This document shows positions 1-8,707 of a stretch of DNA of 35,721 bases, one piece after another. The notes under the pieces were generated by a model. The model made no database searches, was not told the DNA's origin, and saw only the letters and a program-made list of their open reading frames with translations. Both the position numbers and the translations under genes were made by a program. This DNA is from Candidatus Limiplasma stercoravium (lineage in GTDB: Bacteria; Bacillota; Clostridia; Christensenellales; Aristaeellaceae). Location of the stretch: positions 1 to 35,721 of the forward strand of contig DVME01000080.1 of NCBI GenBank assembly GCA_018715175.1, written 5' to 3'. The number at the start of each line of letters is the position of its first letter. Position 1 is the stretch's first letter.

Positions 1-549
1 GGAAACTACGACCTGGTCATCCTGGACATCATGATGCCTGAACTGTACGGGTTTTCCGCCGCGCGGGAAATGCGCAAGCACAGCGATGTGCCCATCATCC
101 TGCTGTCGGCGCGGGGCGAGGAGTACGACAAAATCCACGGTTTCGAAATCGGCATTGACGATTATGTGGTCAAGCCTTTCTCGCCTAAGGAGCTGATGAT
201 GCGCGTGGGCGCGGTGCTGCGGCGCGCGCAGGCCAGCGCGGGCGGCGACGAGCACGAGCGCGTCGTCATCGACGGCATGGTGGTGGATTTTACCGCCCGT
301 CAGGTCACCGTGGACGGCACGCCCCTGGAATTGTCGCCCAAGGAGTACGAGCTGTTGTTTTACATGGTCAAAAACCGCGGCATTGCCCTAACGCGCGACC
401 GTCTCATCAGCGAGGTTTGGGGCTTTGATTTTTTTGGCGACGACCGCACGCTGGACACGCATATCAAGTTGCTGCGCAAGCAGCTGGGCGCTTACGCGCG
501 CTTTATCACCACACTCAGAGGGGTAGGCTACCGCTTTGAAAAAGCCTGA
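1..549 (+). CDS. OmpR/PhoB-family response regulator, 5' truncated by window edge
   Basis: This is the cytoplasmic DNA-binding partner of the histidine kinase that follows. The open frame runs in from base 1, so the true start lies outside. Family length (about 225 aa) suggests roughly 45 residues are missing. The visible receiver domain holds the phospho-acceptor aspartate in LDIMMP (bases 25-27), the conserved Ser of LLSARG and the conserved Lys of VVKPFSP (bases 172-174). After a short linker, the C-terminal half is a winged-helix DNA-binding domain with the family signatures LSPKEYELL, SEVWG and TLRGVGYRF. The gene overlaps the kinase by 14 bases, so the two are likely translationally coupled. 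The target genes cannot be read from this window; the oxidoreductase downstream is a candidate only by position. Confidence 0.95.
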   Translation, partial: GNYDLVILDIMMPELYGFSAAREMRKHSDVPIILLSARGEEYDKIHGFEIGIDDYVVKPFSPKELMMRVGAVLRRAQASAGGDEHERVVIDGMVVDFTARQVTVDGTPLELSPKEYELLFYMVKNRGIALTRDRLISEVWGFDFFGDDRTLDTHIKLLRKQLGAYARFITTLRGVGYRFEKA

Positions 550-2053
550 CCAATCCGCCGCGCTTTCTCAGGGCCGCAAGCGTCGCTGGCGGCCCATTCG
601 CTCCATGAGCATCCGCAGCCGGATTTTTTTGTATTTTTTGATGTTCACGGCGCTGCTGCTGGTATTTTTATGGCTGTTTCAAATTGTGTTCCTCGATGAG
701 TTTTACCGCTTGCAGCTCACCGATTCCCTGCGCGCCTCCTCCGACAGCATCGCCCGCAACATTGACAACCCCGATTTGGAACAGCTGACCGACCGCATCG
801 CCGAACGCGACGGGGTGTGCGTGCTGGTGTTTTCCGCGCAAATGGAGCCAATGATCTCGGCAGAGGCCACGCCAGGCTGCGTGATTCACCACATCAGCCT
901 GCGCGACCTGTGGCGCATGGCCGAAGCGCTGGGAGACAGCACCGACGTTCACATCACCACATTTACCATGATCGGCTTTCGCAACGACGTTTATGACGCC
1001 GGTAAATTTGCGGGCCGCGTGCCGCCCAGCGACGACGGCACCGGCCACAGCATGGTCACGGCCCAGCGCGCGATTGGCGCCGACGGCAGCGTGTCCTACG
1101 TATTTTTGAACGCTCAGGTCACGCCGGTCACAAGCACGGTCAGCACCATCCGAATCGAGCTGTACTTCATCACGGTGTTGCTGGTGCTGTTGTCCTTTTT
1201 GCTGTCGCTGGTGCTTTCGCGGCGCATCACCCGGCCGCTGGTGGAGGTCACCGCCGCCGCCGCATCCCTCAGCCAAAGCCGCTATTCCCCCGTGGAGAAA
1301 ACCGAATACCGCGAAATCGCCCAGCTCAACGACCAGCTCATCCGCACGGCGCGTGATTTGCGCCGCGTGGAAGAAATGCAGCGCGAGCTCATTGCCAACA
1401 TCAGCCACGACCTGCGCACGCCCTTGACCCTCATTGAAGGCTATGCGGAGGCCATGCGCGACCTGCCCGGCGAAAACACGCCGGAAAACATGCAAGTTAT
1501 CATCGACGAGACCCGGCGCCTGAGCACCCTGGTCAGCGCCGTAATGGACTTGAGCGCCGCCCGAAACGGCGGGGAGCTACAGATTGCCCGCCTGAACCTG
1601 ACCGCCCTCATCCGCGGCATTCTCACGCGCTACGCCAAATTGACCGAGCAGGATGGATACCGCATCGTCTTTGAGCCGCCATGCGACGTCTTTGTCCGCG
1701 CCGACGAGGTCAAGGTGCAGCAGGTGGTCTACAACCTCATCAACAACGCCCTCACCTACACCGGCGAGGATCGCACCGTCACCGTGCGCCAGCTGCTTGA
1801 CGGCCAAAAGGTACGCATTGAGGTGTGCGACAGCGGCGAGGGCATCGCCCCCGAAGATCTGCCCTACATTTGGGATCGCTACTACCGCGGTTCCAAGCCG
1901 CACAAGCGCGCGGCCATCGGCTCGGGGCTGGGGCTGAACATCGTCAAGGGGATTTTGGAAAGCCACGGCCTGCGCTACGGCGTGGAGAGCGCCCTGGGCC
2001 AGGGCAGCACATTTTGGTTTGAAATCGCGCAAGACGCGAAAGAGGAGGTCTAA
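536..2053 (+). CDS. Membrane sensor histidine kinase with HAMP domain
   Basis: This inner-membrane sensor kinase should autophosphorylate and pass phosphate to the regulator encoded just upstream. Visible order: basic N-terminus, first membrane helix (about residues 30-52), an extracytoplasmic sensor region (about 53-205), second helix (about 206-228), HAMP, then the H-box NISHDLRTP with His291. The ATPase domain has an N-box near Asn403-404, a G1 box DSGEGIAP near residue 432, an F box WDRYYRG and a G2 box GSGLGLNIV near residue 462. All catalytic boxes are intact. The start is taken as TTG at 536, preceded by AGAGGGG at 517-523 and overlapping the regulator. An ATG at 605 is possible but has no good ribosome site. 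The signal sensed is unknown. Confidence 0.93.
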   Translation: MKKPDQSAALSQGRKRRWRPIRSMSIRSRIFLYFLMFTALLLVFLWLFQIVFLDEFYRLQLTDSLRASSDSIARNIDNPDLEQLTDRIAERDGVCVLVFSAQMEPMISAEATPGCVIHHISLRDLWRMAEALGDSTDVHITTFTMIGFRNDVYDAGKFAGRVPPSDDGTGHSMVTAQRAIGADGSVSYVFLNAQVTPVTSTVSTIRIELYFITVLLVLLSFLLSLVLSRRITRPLVEVTAAAASLSQSRYSPVEKTEYREIAQLNDQLIRTARDLRRVEEMQRELIANISHDLRTPLTLIEGYAEAMRDLPGENTPENMQVIIDETRRLSTLVSAVMDLSAARNGGELQIARLNLTALIRGILTRYAKLTEQDGYRIVFEPPCDVFVRADEVKVQQVVYNLINNALTYTGEDRTVTVRQLLDGQKVRIEVCDSGEGIAPEDLPYIWDRYYRGSKPHKRAAIGSGLGLNIVKGILESHGLRYGVESALGQGSTFWFEIAQDAKEEV

Positions 2054-2058
2054 TCTTT

Positions 2059-3309
2059 ATGGAACCCATCACCATCGCCATCGCCGGTTGCGGTTCGCGC
2101 GGCATGGACGCCTATGCCAGCGCCATCGAACAAATGCCGGGGCGGGCGCGCATCGTCGCCGCCGCCGACCTCAATCCCGTCAAGCTGGCGGTCATGCGCG
2201 AACGCTTTGGCGTCCCGGCGCAAAGCTGCTTTGCCTCGGCGGAGGAAATGCTGCGCCAAGACCGCCTGGCCAAAGCCGTGCTCATCTGCACCCCGGACAA
2301 CTGCCACTACGCCCATGCCCGCGCCGCGCTGGAAAAGGGCTATCATTTGCTGCTGGAAAAGCCCATCTCCCCCAGCGTTGAGCAGCTGGAAGATCTGGAG
2401 CGCCTAGCCCGCGAGCGCGGCCGCCTGGTGGTGGTGTGCCACGTATTGCGCTATACGCCGCTGTACCAGGCGGTCAAGCGCGTGATTGATTCCGGCGAAC
2501 TGGGCGAGATTCAAAACCTGGAGGCTCAGGAAATGGTGGGCCATTGGCACTTCGCCCACAGCTACGTGCGCGGCAACTGGCGCCGCAGCGAGGATTCAAG
2601 CCCCATGATCCTGGCCAAGTGCTGCCACGACATGGATATCCTGGTTTGGCTGGCCGGCCGGCGCTGCACGCGGGTGTCCTCCTTTGGCGGGCTGGGACAT
2701 TTCCGTGCGGAAAACGCGCCCGAAAGCGCCCCGGAGCGCTGCACGGACGGCTGCACGGTTGCCTGCCCTTACGACGCGCGCCGCATTTACCTGGGCGGCC
2801 TGAGCGGGCGGCCCAGCGGCTGGCCCGCCAACGTCATCACCAGCGACCTGCGACCCCAAAGCGTCCTCAACGCCCTGCAAACCGGGCCATATGGCCGCTG
2901 CGTATACCGCTGCGACAACGACGTGGCCGACCATCAGGCGGTCAATCTGGAGCTGGAGGGCGGCATGACGGCGAGCTTCTCCGTCAGCGCCTTCTCGCTG
3001 GACATCGACCGCAGGCTCAAGGTGATGGGCACCCTGGGTGAACTGACCGCCCACCTCAAGCGCAATCACATTCACGTTCAGCCTTTCGTGGGCGAGGGGC
3101 GCGACATCGACGTCAACCTCAACGCCGACGATCAATTCGGACACGGCGGAGGGGACATCCGCCTGATGGACGCCTTCCTTGCCGCCCTGGAGGGCGCCGA
3201 GGTGGACATGGGCACCCTGTCCACGCTGGAGGTGTCGGTGGAAAGCCACCGCATCGCCCTGGCAGCCGAGGAATCCCGGCGCAACGGCGGACAGGTCGTA
3301 GCGCTGTAA
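2059..3309 (+). CDS. Gfo/Idh/MocA-family oxidoreductase with cysteine cluster
   Basis: This is a predicted cytoplasmic NAD(P)-dependent sugar or cyclitol dehydrogenase. The N-terminal Rossmann fold opens with the nucleotide loop IAGCGSRG, and LLEKPIS carries the family EKP lysine. The C-terminal half is the usual alpha/beta substrate domain. An unusual feature is a cysteine-rich insertion: Cys228, Cys232 and Cys236 in CTDGCTVACP, plus Cys281 and Cys285 in RCVYRCDND. From memory, a subset of this family shares such a motif, and it could bind a metal, but that is inference. AGAGGAGGT at 2041-2049 gives nine-base spacing to ATG. The gene starts five bases after the kinase, so it belongs to the two-component operon. 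It ends six bases from the convergent mnmE. The substrate is unknown. Confidence 0.88.
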   Translation: MEPITIAIAGCGSRGMDAYASAIEQMPGRARIVAAADLNPVKLAVMRERFGVPAQSCFASAEEMLRQDRLAKAVLICTPDNCHYAHARAALEKGYHLLLEKPISPSVEQLEDLERLARERGRLVVVCHVLRYTPLYQAVKRVIDSGELGEIQNLEAQEMVGHWHFAHSYVRGNWRRSEDSSPMILAKCCHDMDILVWLAGRRCTRVSSFGGLGHFRAENAPESAPERCTDGCTVACPYDARRIYLGGLSGRPSGWPANVITSDLRPQSVLNALQTGPYGRCVYRCDNDVADHQAVNLELEGGMTASFSVSAFSLDIDRRLKVMGTLGELTAHLKRNHIHVQPFVGEGRDIDVNLNADDQFGHGGGDIRLMDAFLAALEGAEVDMGTLSTLEVSVESHRIALAAEESRRNGGQVVAL

Positions 3310-3315
3310 AGCGTT

Positions 3316-4665
3316 CTATTTTCCCACGCAAAAGCGCGAAAAGATATCGTCCAGCAGCGCCTCGTCCACGCTGTCGCCGGTGATGCGGCCCAGCAGGTAG
3401 AGCGCCTCGTGCAAATCCACCGCCGCCAGGTCCAGCGGGGCGTCCAGCGTCAAGCTCCGCCGGGCCTGGCGCAAGCGTTCCACCGCTTCCCTGGCCAGGC
3501 TTAGGTGACGCTCCTGGGTGAGCGTGGCCTCGCCCACGTGCCCCAGCTGCGCGCCAAGCCAGCGGCGTACCTCGCCGATTCCCTCGCCGCTTTGCGCGGA
3601 AATGCGCAAAATGGGTCGGTGCACCGTGAGCGGCTCCACCTGCGGAGGCGTCAGGCGCTCGCCTGCGTCCTGCTTGTTGAGCAGCACCGCGCAGGGACAG
3701 GCCGTAGGCAGGCGCAAAAGCTCGCATTCTTCCGGTGTGAGGTCGGTGGAGGCGTCCAAGAGCATCAGGGCGGCATCCGCCTGGGTCAGCGCGCCGCGCG
3801 CCCGCTCCACGCCGATGCGCTCCACCTCGTCCGCGCCGTCGCGCAGGCCCGCGGTATCCTGCAAAACCACGGTGGCGCCGTCCAGCGAAAACACGCCTTC
3901 CAAAACGTCGCGCGTGGTGCCGGGCACGTCGGTTACAATGGCGCGGTCCTCGCCCAGCAGGGCGTTGAACAAAGTGCTCTTGCCCGCGTTGGGCCGGCCG
4001 CACAGCGCCACGTGCAGCCCCTGGCGCAAAATGCGCGCGCCGCGCTCGTCCACGGCGTCCTCCAGCTTGGCCATCAGCGCGTCCAGCCCCGCCGCCAACC
4101 CGTCCAGGGCCTCCTGCTCGCCGATTTCGTCCGGGTAGTCAATGTGCGCCTCCAGCCCGGCCAACAGCCCGGTCAGCGCCGTTTGCGCCTCGCGCACAAA
4201 CCGGCTTTGCCCTCCCGCAAGCTGGCGCTGCTGCACCCTCAACGCCGCGTCCGAGCGCGCGGCGATCACGCCCATGACCGCTTCGGCCTGCATCAGATCA
4301 ATGCGCCCGTTCATAAACGCGCGCCGGGTAAACTCGCCCGGATCCGCCGCGCGCGCGCCCAGCCGTATCAGCCGCCGCACCGTGGTCGTGGCCGCCGCAT
4401 GCCCGCCATGCGTGTGCAGCTCGCATACGTCCTCGCGCGTGTAGCTGTTGGGCGCGTACATCACAACGCCCATCGCCTCGTCGATCACCCCGGCCTCGTC
4501 CGCCACATGCCCCGCCATCAGGCGATGGCTCTCGTAGGGCGGACGTTTTTTGTTGGCGGTAAACACCTGCTCAAACAGGCGCACCGCCTCCCCTCCGCTC
4601 AGACGCACAATGGCAATGCCGCCTTCCCCCGGCGCCGTGGCAATGCCCACAATCGTATCCGACAT
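3316..4665 (-). CDS. mnmE: tRNA uridine-5-carboxymethylaminomethyl(34) synthesis GTPase MnmE
   Basis: MnmE works with MnmG to modify the wobble uridine of certain tRNAs, using a tetrahydrofolate-derived carbon and GTP hydrolysis. The N-terminal folate-binding domain has IATAPGEGGIAIVRLSG. The central GTPase domain has the P-loop GRPNAGKST (about residues 223-231), a G2 region DVPGTTRD, DTAGLRD (G3) and NKQD (G4). The C-terminus ends FCVGK, the catalytic C-x-G-K signature, with the Cys at residue 446. The length of 449 aa is normal for the family. GGGAGGGG lies four bases before ATG at 4665. The partner mnmG, often adjacent in Firmicutes, is not next to it here. The gene is divergent from addB and convergent with the upstream oxidoreductase. 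Confidence 0.97.
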   Translation of the reverse strand: MSDTIVGIATAPGEGGIAIVRLSGGEAVRLFEQVFTANKKRPPYESHRLMAGHVADEAGVIDEAMGVVMYAPNSYTREDVCELHTHGGHAAATTTVRRLIRLGARAADPGEFTRRAFMNGRIDLMQAEAVMGVIAARSDAALRVQQRQLAGGQSRFVREAQTALTGLLAGLEAHIDYPDEIGEQEALDGLAAGLDALMAKLEDAVDERGARILRQGLHVALCGRPNAGKSTLFNALLGEDRAIVTDVPGTTRDVLEGVFSLDGATVVLQDTAGLRDGADEVERIGVERARGALTQADAALMLLDASTDLTPEECELLRLPTACPCAVLLNKQDAGERLTPPQVEPLTVHRPILRISAQSGEGIGEVRRWLGAQLGHVGEATLTQERHLSLAREAVERLRQARRSLTLDAPLDLAAVDLHEALYLLGRITGDSVDEALLDDIFSRFCVGK

Positions 4666-4755
4666 AAGCCCCTCCCGAAAAATGCTTTGCGGTTTTATGC
4701 GTTTATGATATCATGTTCTTACATCTTTTGAAAGAGGCGCCGGGGAGGGACGAAG
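4666..4755. promoter_or_regulatory. Divergent mnmE/addB intergenic region with palindrome
   Basis: The 90 bases between the two divergent starts contain the perfect palindrome ATGATATCAT at 4705-4714. Read leftward it supplies TATCAT with TTTCAA 17 bases upstream, a weak candidate promoter for mnmE. Read rightward it supplies TATGAT at 4704-4709 for addB, but no good -35 is visible. Assignment is tentative. Confidence 0.35.
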
Positions 4756-7700
4756 GTGGACGTAACCATTCATACAGCGCGCGCGCACCGGTTGTTCGCG
4801 CCCATGGCCCAGCGTTTGGGGGAGCTCAACGCCCGTTGTGAAAACGTCCTCGTGCTGGTGCCGGAGCAATTTACCCTGGCGGCGGAGCGCGCCCTGATGG
4901 ACGCGCTGAAGCTGGAAGGCATGTTTTACCTGCAAGTTCTCAGCCCGTCGCGGCTGGCGGAGCGCGTGCTGGATCTGGCCGGACGCGACGACCGGCAACC
5001 CCTGGACGACGCGGGCCGGCGCATGGCGCTGAGCCAGGCGGCGGAAATGGTTGGCGATTCGCTGACGTACTACGCCTCCATCGCCCAAAAGCGCGGATTT
5101 GTGGAGCGCATGTCGGCGCTCATCACCGACATGAAGCGCGGCGGCCTGGAGCCCGAGGCCCTGCTTGCGCATGCGCAGAAGCAGGAAGGCGCCGCGCAGG
5201 AAAAGCTGAGCGACCTGGCCTGCCTGTACGCCGCCTACCGCACGGTGCTGGGCGAGCGGTTCTGCGACAGCGAGGATCAGCTGGATTATGTGGCGGCGCG
5301 GCTGGAACGCAGCGGGCTGCTCACGGAGCGTCACCTGTTTGTCTACGGGTTCGACACCCTGCCCCAGCAGCTCATGCGCCTGCTTTGCGCCGCCGCGCCG
5401 CTGGCGCACAGCCTGTCCATCTGGCTGACCTGCGACGGCGAGGAAGCCAACGACGGCGAGCTTTACCTGCCCATCCGCCAGGGCGTGTCGCGCTTTTGCG
5501 ACATGCTGCGCTCCCGCGGCATGGCTGTGCGCGTGCAGGCGCTTCCCAGGCGTCCGCTTAGGCATGCGCCGGCCATCGATCACCTGGATGCGGCGCTCTT
5601 TGGCCGCGTCGCTGAGCCTAAGGAGGCCGCGGGGGTTTATCTATCCAGCAGCCTGTCCCCTTTTGAGGAAGCCACGCGCATGACCCGGCAGGTCATGGCG
5701 CTGCAAAAGCAGGGCGAGGCGCTGGAGCGTATAGCGGTTATGTATCCCGAAAGCGGAGGGTATGCCTTTGCGGTGGCCGCGGCGCTGGCCGACAGCGGCT
5801 TGCCTTACTATACCGACGAAAAGCTGCCGGCCACCTCCCATGGCCTGGCGCGGTTTTTGCTTTGCGCGCTGCGCGCGATGGCGCAGGGTTACAGCAACCG
5901 CGACGTGCTGCCCCTGCTCAAAAGCGGATATGCGCCGCTAAGCTTTGAGGAAGCCTGCGAACTGGAAATCTACGCGCGCTCCTACGGGATTGACCGCGCG
6001 CGGTGGCTGTCGCCCTTCACCCGTGGGCCGCAGGAGGAGTGCGCGCGCATGGAACCCCTGCGCCAGCGACTGATCGCGCCCCTGGAAACCGCGCACGCAG
6101 CGCTTCGGGCTGCGCGCACGAGCCGGGATTCCTGTGCGGCGGTGTTTTCGCTGTTGCAGGCGGTGGGCGCCTACGACGCCCTTCGCCGCGAGGAAGAAAC
6201 GCTGTTGGCCAACGGGCTGCAAATTCGGGCCAACCAAAACTGCCAAATCTGGCAAGCGCTGCTGTCGCTTTTGGATCAGCTTGCGCGGCTGGGCGGCCCG
6301 TCGCGCATTCCGCTTCGGCACATCGCCAACCGCCTGGAGTGCGGCCTGTCGGCGATTTCCCTGGCCTCGCTGCCGCCCGGCGCCGGCATGCTGCACGCGG
6401 GCGCGCTGGGGCACATGCTGCCCGACGCGGCGGATTACGTGTTTTTGCTGGGGCTTAACGACGGACTGCTTTCCGACGAAGGCGACAGCCTGCTTACCGC
6501 TCAGGAGCGCGAGGAAGCGCAGACGGACACGGGTTGCTTTTTGGGGCTGACGGATCATAACCGGGGGCTGATGAAGAGGCTGGATCTCAAGCGGGCGGCC
6601 ACGCTGCCGCGCAAGGCATTGTACCTGAGCTATGCCAAAACCGCATCCGACGGCACGGCGCTTCGGCCTTTGAGCCTGCTGGCAGACATGCAGCGGCGCA
6701 TCCTGCCAAAGCTGGGGCCCTGGCCGGCCGGCGAGTTGCCCCTTTCCGCGCGCCAGGCGTTGGCGGCCCTGGGGCCTCGCCTGCGCGCGCAGGCGGAAGG
6801 CGCGACGCTGCCTGCCTTATGGAACGAACGCTTGCAAGCGCTGCTGGACGCGCCGCAAACCGCGCCCGACGCCATGCGCCTTCTTTCGTCGCTGGAGGGC
6901 GACGCGCCGGCGCAGCCTTTGGACCGCGACACCGCGCGCAGGCTTTACGGGGAGGAAGCGCTGTCGGTAAGCCGGCTGGAGCAGTTTGCGCAATGCCCCT
7001 TCCGGCATTACGTATCCTACGGTCTGCGCCCGCGCATCCTCAAGGAATGGAAGGTGGATCCCATTGAAACCGGCACCTTCTACCACGACAGCCTCAACCG
7101 CTTCGGCCGCATGGCGATGAAGCGCCCGCAATATCCAACCCTGAGCCCGGAGGAAGTGGAGCGCATGGCCTGCGCCGCCATGGAGCCCCTGGAGCAAGAG
7201 ATCCTGCAAGGGCCCATGGGCGACGGCGAACGCGGCCTTGCGCGCTACCGGCAGGCGCGAGCCGCGGTTTGCCGCGCCGCGCAGACGGTGACCCGTCAGT
7301 TGGCGGCCGGAAGGTTTGCGCTGTACAAAACGGAGGCCAGTTTTGGCTACGAGGGCGGGCTGCCGCCGGTGGTGCTGTCGCTGTCCGACGGCCGCGCGGT
7401 GGCCCTGCGGGGGCGCATAGACCGCATCGACCGTTACGACGCTCCCGACGCCGTGTACTTGCGCGTCATCGACTACAAATCCTCCCGCCAGGATCTGGAC
7501 GCCACGCGCACGTGGTGGGGCCTGCAGTTGCAGCTGCTGGTTTACCTGGACGCCTGCGTCGCGGCCCTGCCCGGCTCCAAGCCCGCCGGCGCTTTCTACT
7601 TCTATGTCGCCGACCCGGTCGTGGAAAGCGAATCCGACGCCCAAGCCTATGTGGAGACGCGGTTATGCGAAGCCCTTCGGCTGCGCGGGCTCGCGCTCAG

Positions 7701-8049
7701 CGACGTAAGCGTGGTGGACGCCATGGACGCCAGCGCCCAAGGGGTGTCGCTGCCCAGCCTTTTTACCAAGGCGGGCGACTTGCGCAAAACGGCCAAAGCC
7801 CTGGACATGGCGCAGTTTACGGCGCTTATGGCCCATGCGCGCGGGCTGGCCGCGTCGCTTGCCCAGCGAATTCTGGACGGGGAAACCGCCATCGCCCCCG
7901 TGCGCAGCGGTTCAACCGCCGCCTGCGACTACTGCGACTACGCCGCTATATGCCGCTTTGCCGTTTCCGACCCCGACGCGCCCCTCAGAAGCGTCGAGCC
8001 CATGGATATGGAGGCGCTGCGCGCGGCCCTGCGCGAAACGAAAAACTGA
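4756..8049 (+). CDS. addB: AddB-like subunit of the AddAB helicase-nuclease, Walker A absent
   Basis: AddAB resects double-strand breaks and loads RecA in Firmicutes. At 1097 aa the length fits AddB. Family features: VLVLVPEQFTL near the N-terminus, a central degenerate helicase region, and a C-terminal RecB-type nuclease with ETGTFYHDSLNRF, RGRIDRID, VIDYKSS and a later Gln-rich QLQLLVYLDA. The iron-sulphur ligands are in place: Cys747 in QCPF, and Cys1057, Cys1060 and Cys1066 in CDYCDYAAIC, the same C-x2-C-x5-C spacing as B. subtilis AddB. Oddly, the N-terminal P-loop (GxxGxGKT) found in B. subtilis AddB is replaced by IHTARAHRLF. The start is GTG, with GGGGAGGG at 4742-4749. addA is not the next gene, although the two usually sit together. 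Confidence 0.9.
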   Translation: MDVTIHTARAHRLFAPMAQRLGELNARCENVLVLVPEQFTLAAERALMDALKLEGMFYLQVLSPSRLAERVLDLAGRDDRQPLDDAGRRMALSQAAEMVGDSLTYYASIAQKRGFVERMSALITDMKRGGLEPEALLAHAQKQEGAAQEKLSDLACLYAAYRTVLGERFCDSEDQLDYVAARLERSGLLTERHLFVYGFDTLPQQLMRLLCAAAPLAHSLSIWLTCDGEEANDGELYLPIRQGVSRFCDMLRSRGMAVRVQALPRRPLRHAPAIDHLDAALFGRVAEPKEAAGVYLSSSLSPFEEATRMTRQVMALQKQGEALERIAVMYPESGGYAFAVAAALADSGLPYYTDEKLPATSHGLARFLLCALRAMAQGYSNRDVLPLLKSGYAPLSFEEACELEIYARSYGIDRARWLSPFTRGPQEECARMEPLRQRLIAPLETAHAALRAARTSRDSCAAVFSLLQAVGAYDALRREEETLLANGLQIRANQNCQIWQALLSLLDQLARLGGPSRIPLRHIANRLECGLSAISLASLPPGAGMLHAGALGHMLPDAADYVFLLGLNDGLLSDEGDSLLTAQEREEAQTDTGCFLGLTDHNRGLMKRLDLKRAATLPRKALYLSYAKTASDGTALRPLSLLADMQRRILPKLGPWPAGELPLSARQALAALGPRLRAQAEGATLPALWNERLQALLDAPQTAPDAMRLLSSLEGDAPAQPLDRDTARRLYGEEALSVSRLEQFAQCPFRHYVSYGLRPRILKEWKVDPIETGTFYHDSLNRFGRMAMKRPQYPTLSPEEVERMACAAMEPLEQEILQGPMGDGERGLARYRQARAAVCRAAQTVTRQLAAGRFALYKTEASFGYEGGLPPVVLSLSDGRAVALRGRIDRIDRYDAPDAVYLRVIDYKSSRQDLDATRTWWGLQLQLLVYLDACVAALPGSKPAGAFYFYVADPVVESESDAQAYVETRLCEALRLRGLALSDVSVVDAMDASAQGVSLPSLFTKAGDLRKTAKALDMAQFTALMAHARGLAASLAQRILDGETAIAPVRSGSTAACDYCDYAAICRFAVSDPDAPLRSVEPMDMEALRAALRETKN

Positions 8050-8053
8050 CCGG

Positions 8054-8082
8054 TTGCTATTCCGTCCGGCTTCATGTATAAT
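8054..8082 (+). promoter_or_regulatory. Promoter for the small P-loop gene
   Basis: TTGCTA at 8054-8059 and the consensus TATAAT at 8077-8082 are separated by 17 bases. The leader that follows has an inverted repeat around 8096-8114 (GCGCGGA ... TCCGCGC) before the ribosome site. The -35 element begins just after the addB stop codon, so the P-loop gene can be transcribed independently. Confidence 0.65.
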
Positions 8083-8150
8083 AAGGACGAGAGGAGCGCG
8101 GAAGGCTTCCGCGCGGAGAACATCATCAAAGCGACAAGGAGGCGTTACCA

Positions 8151-8561
8151 TTGATTCAGGTGATTGCCGGCAAAAAGGGTTCTGGAAAGACCAAGCGCAT
8201 TATCGACATGGCCAACCAAGCCGTCGAGCGAAGCAGCCACGACATCGTGTTCATCGACGATGATACCCGCTATATGTTTGACCTTCGGCACGAGGTTCGC
8301 TTTATCAACGCCGGCGAATACGACCTGGTGAACGAATTCATGTTCATGGGTCTTTTGTGCGGCGTGGTCGCCCAAAATTTCGACATTGGGCTGATTTTGA
8401 TTGACGCTTTCAAAAAATTGATTAAGACCGAACTGGGCAACGCCGCCTGGCTGGTGGAGCGCATGGAGCGTATCAGCAAGGAGCACAACGTCGACTTCGT
8501 GCTCTCCGTGAGCGCGGACGTGGAAGAATTGCCCGACTTTCTCAAAAAATACGTCGTGTGA
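8151..8561 (+). CDS. Small P-loop ATP-binding protein, function unknown
   Basis: This 136-residue soluble protein opens with a textbook Walker A motif, GKKGSGKTKR (residues 7-16). A hydrophobic strand ending in acidic residues, IVFIDDD, follows, and a second, IGLILIDAF, could act as Walker B. A third strand, DFVLSVSAD, is consistent with a compact P-loop NTPase fold. I recognise the pattern as one common in clostridial genomes as an uncharacterised ATP-binding protein, but no function is established to my knowledge. The start is TTG at 8151, set by AAGGAGG at 8136-8142 with eight-base spacing. It has its own promoter and is followed by a hairpin terminator. It follows an AddB homologue that lacks its own P-loop, which may be coincidence. 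Confidence 0.85.
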   Translation: MIQVIAGKKGSGKTKRIIDMANQAVERSSHDIVFIDDDTRYMFDLRHEVRFINAGEYDLVNEFMFMGLLCGVVAQNFDIGLILIDAFKKLIKTELGNAAWLVERMERISKEHNVDFVLSVSADVEELPDFLKKYVV

Positions 8562-8603
8562 GCCCGCGCGCCGCACGCTAACGGCTTCATTGCCCGCATA
8601 CCG

Positions 8604-8633
8604 CCGGGCCGCGTGAAAACGCGGCCCGGTTTC
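8604..8633 (+). terminator. Intrinsic terminator after the P-loop gene
   Basis: A perfect 11-bp GC stem (CCGGGCCGCGT with ACGCGGCCCGG) closes on a GAAA tetraloop and is followed by only three T residues (8630-8632). The stem is very stable; the short T tract makes efficiency uncertain. Confidence 0.7.
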
Positions 8634-8645
8634 ATGTCCTGCCTC

Positions 8646-8674
8646 TTTACACCGCCCGCAAAAAGAGGTATGAT
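8646..8674 (+). promoter_or_regulatory. Promoter for thrC
   Basis: TTTACA at 8646-8651 and TATGAT at 8669-8674 are separated by exactly 17 bases. They lie just after the preceding terminator and about 34 bases before the threonine synthase start. Confidence 0.75.
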
Positions 8675-8707
8675 GAGGCATCATCCGCGTAAAGGAGCGT
8701 GAGGCAG

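Noticed and set aside
8150-8561. AddB plus P-loop protein as a defence system
   Set aside because: AddB is a normal repair subunit, and no toxin, effector, restriction or mobile-element gene lies nearby.
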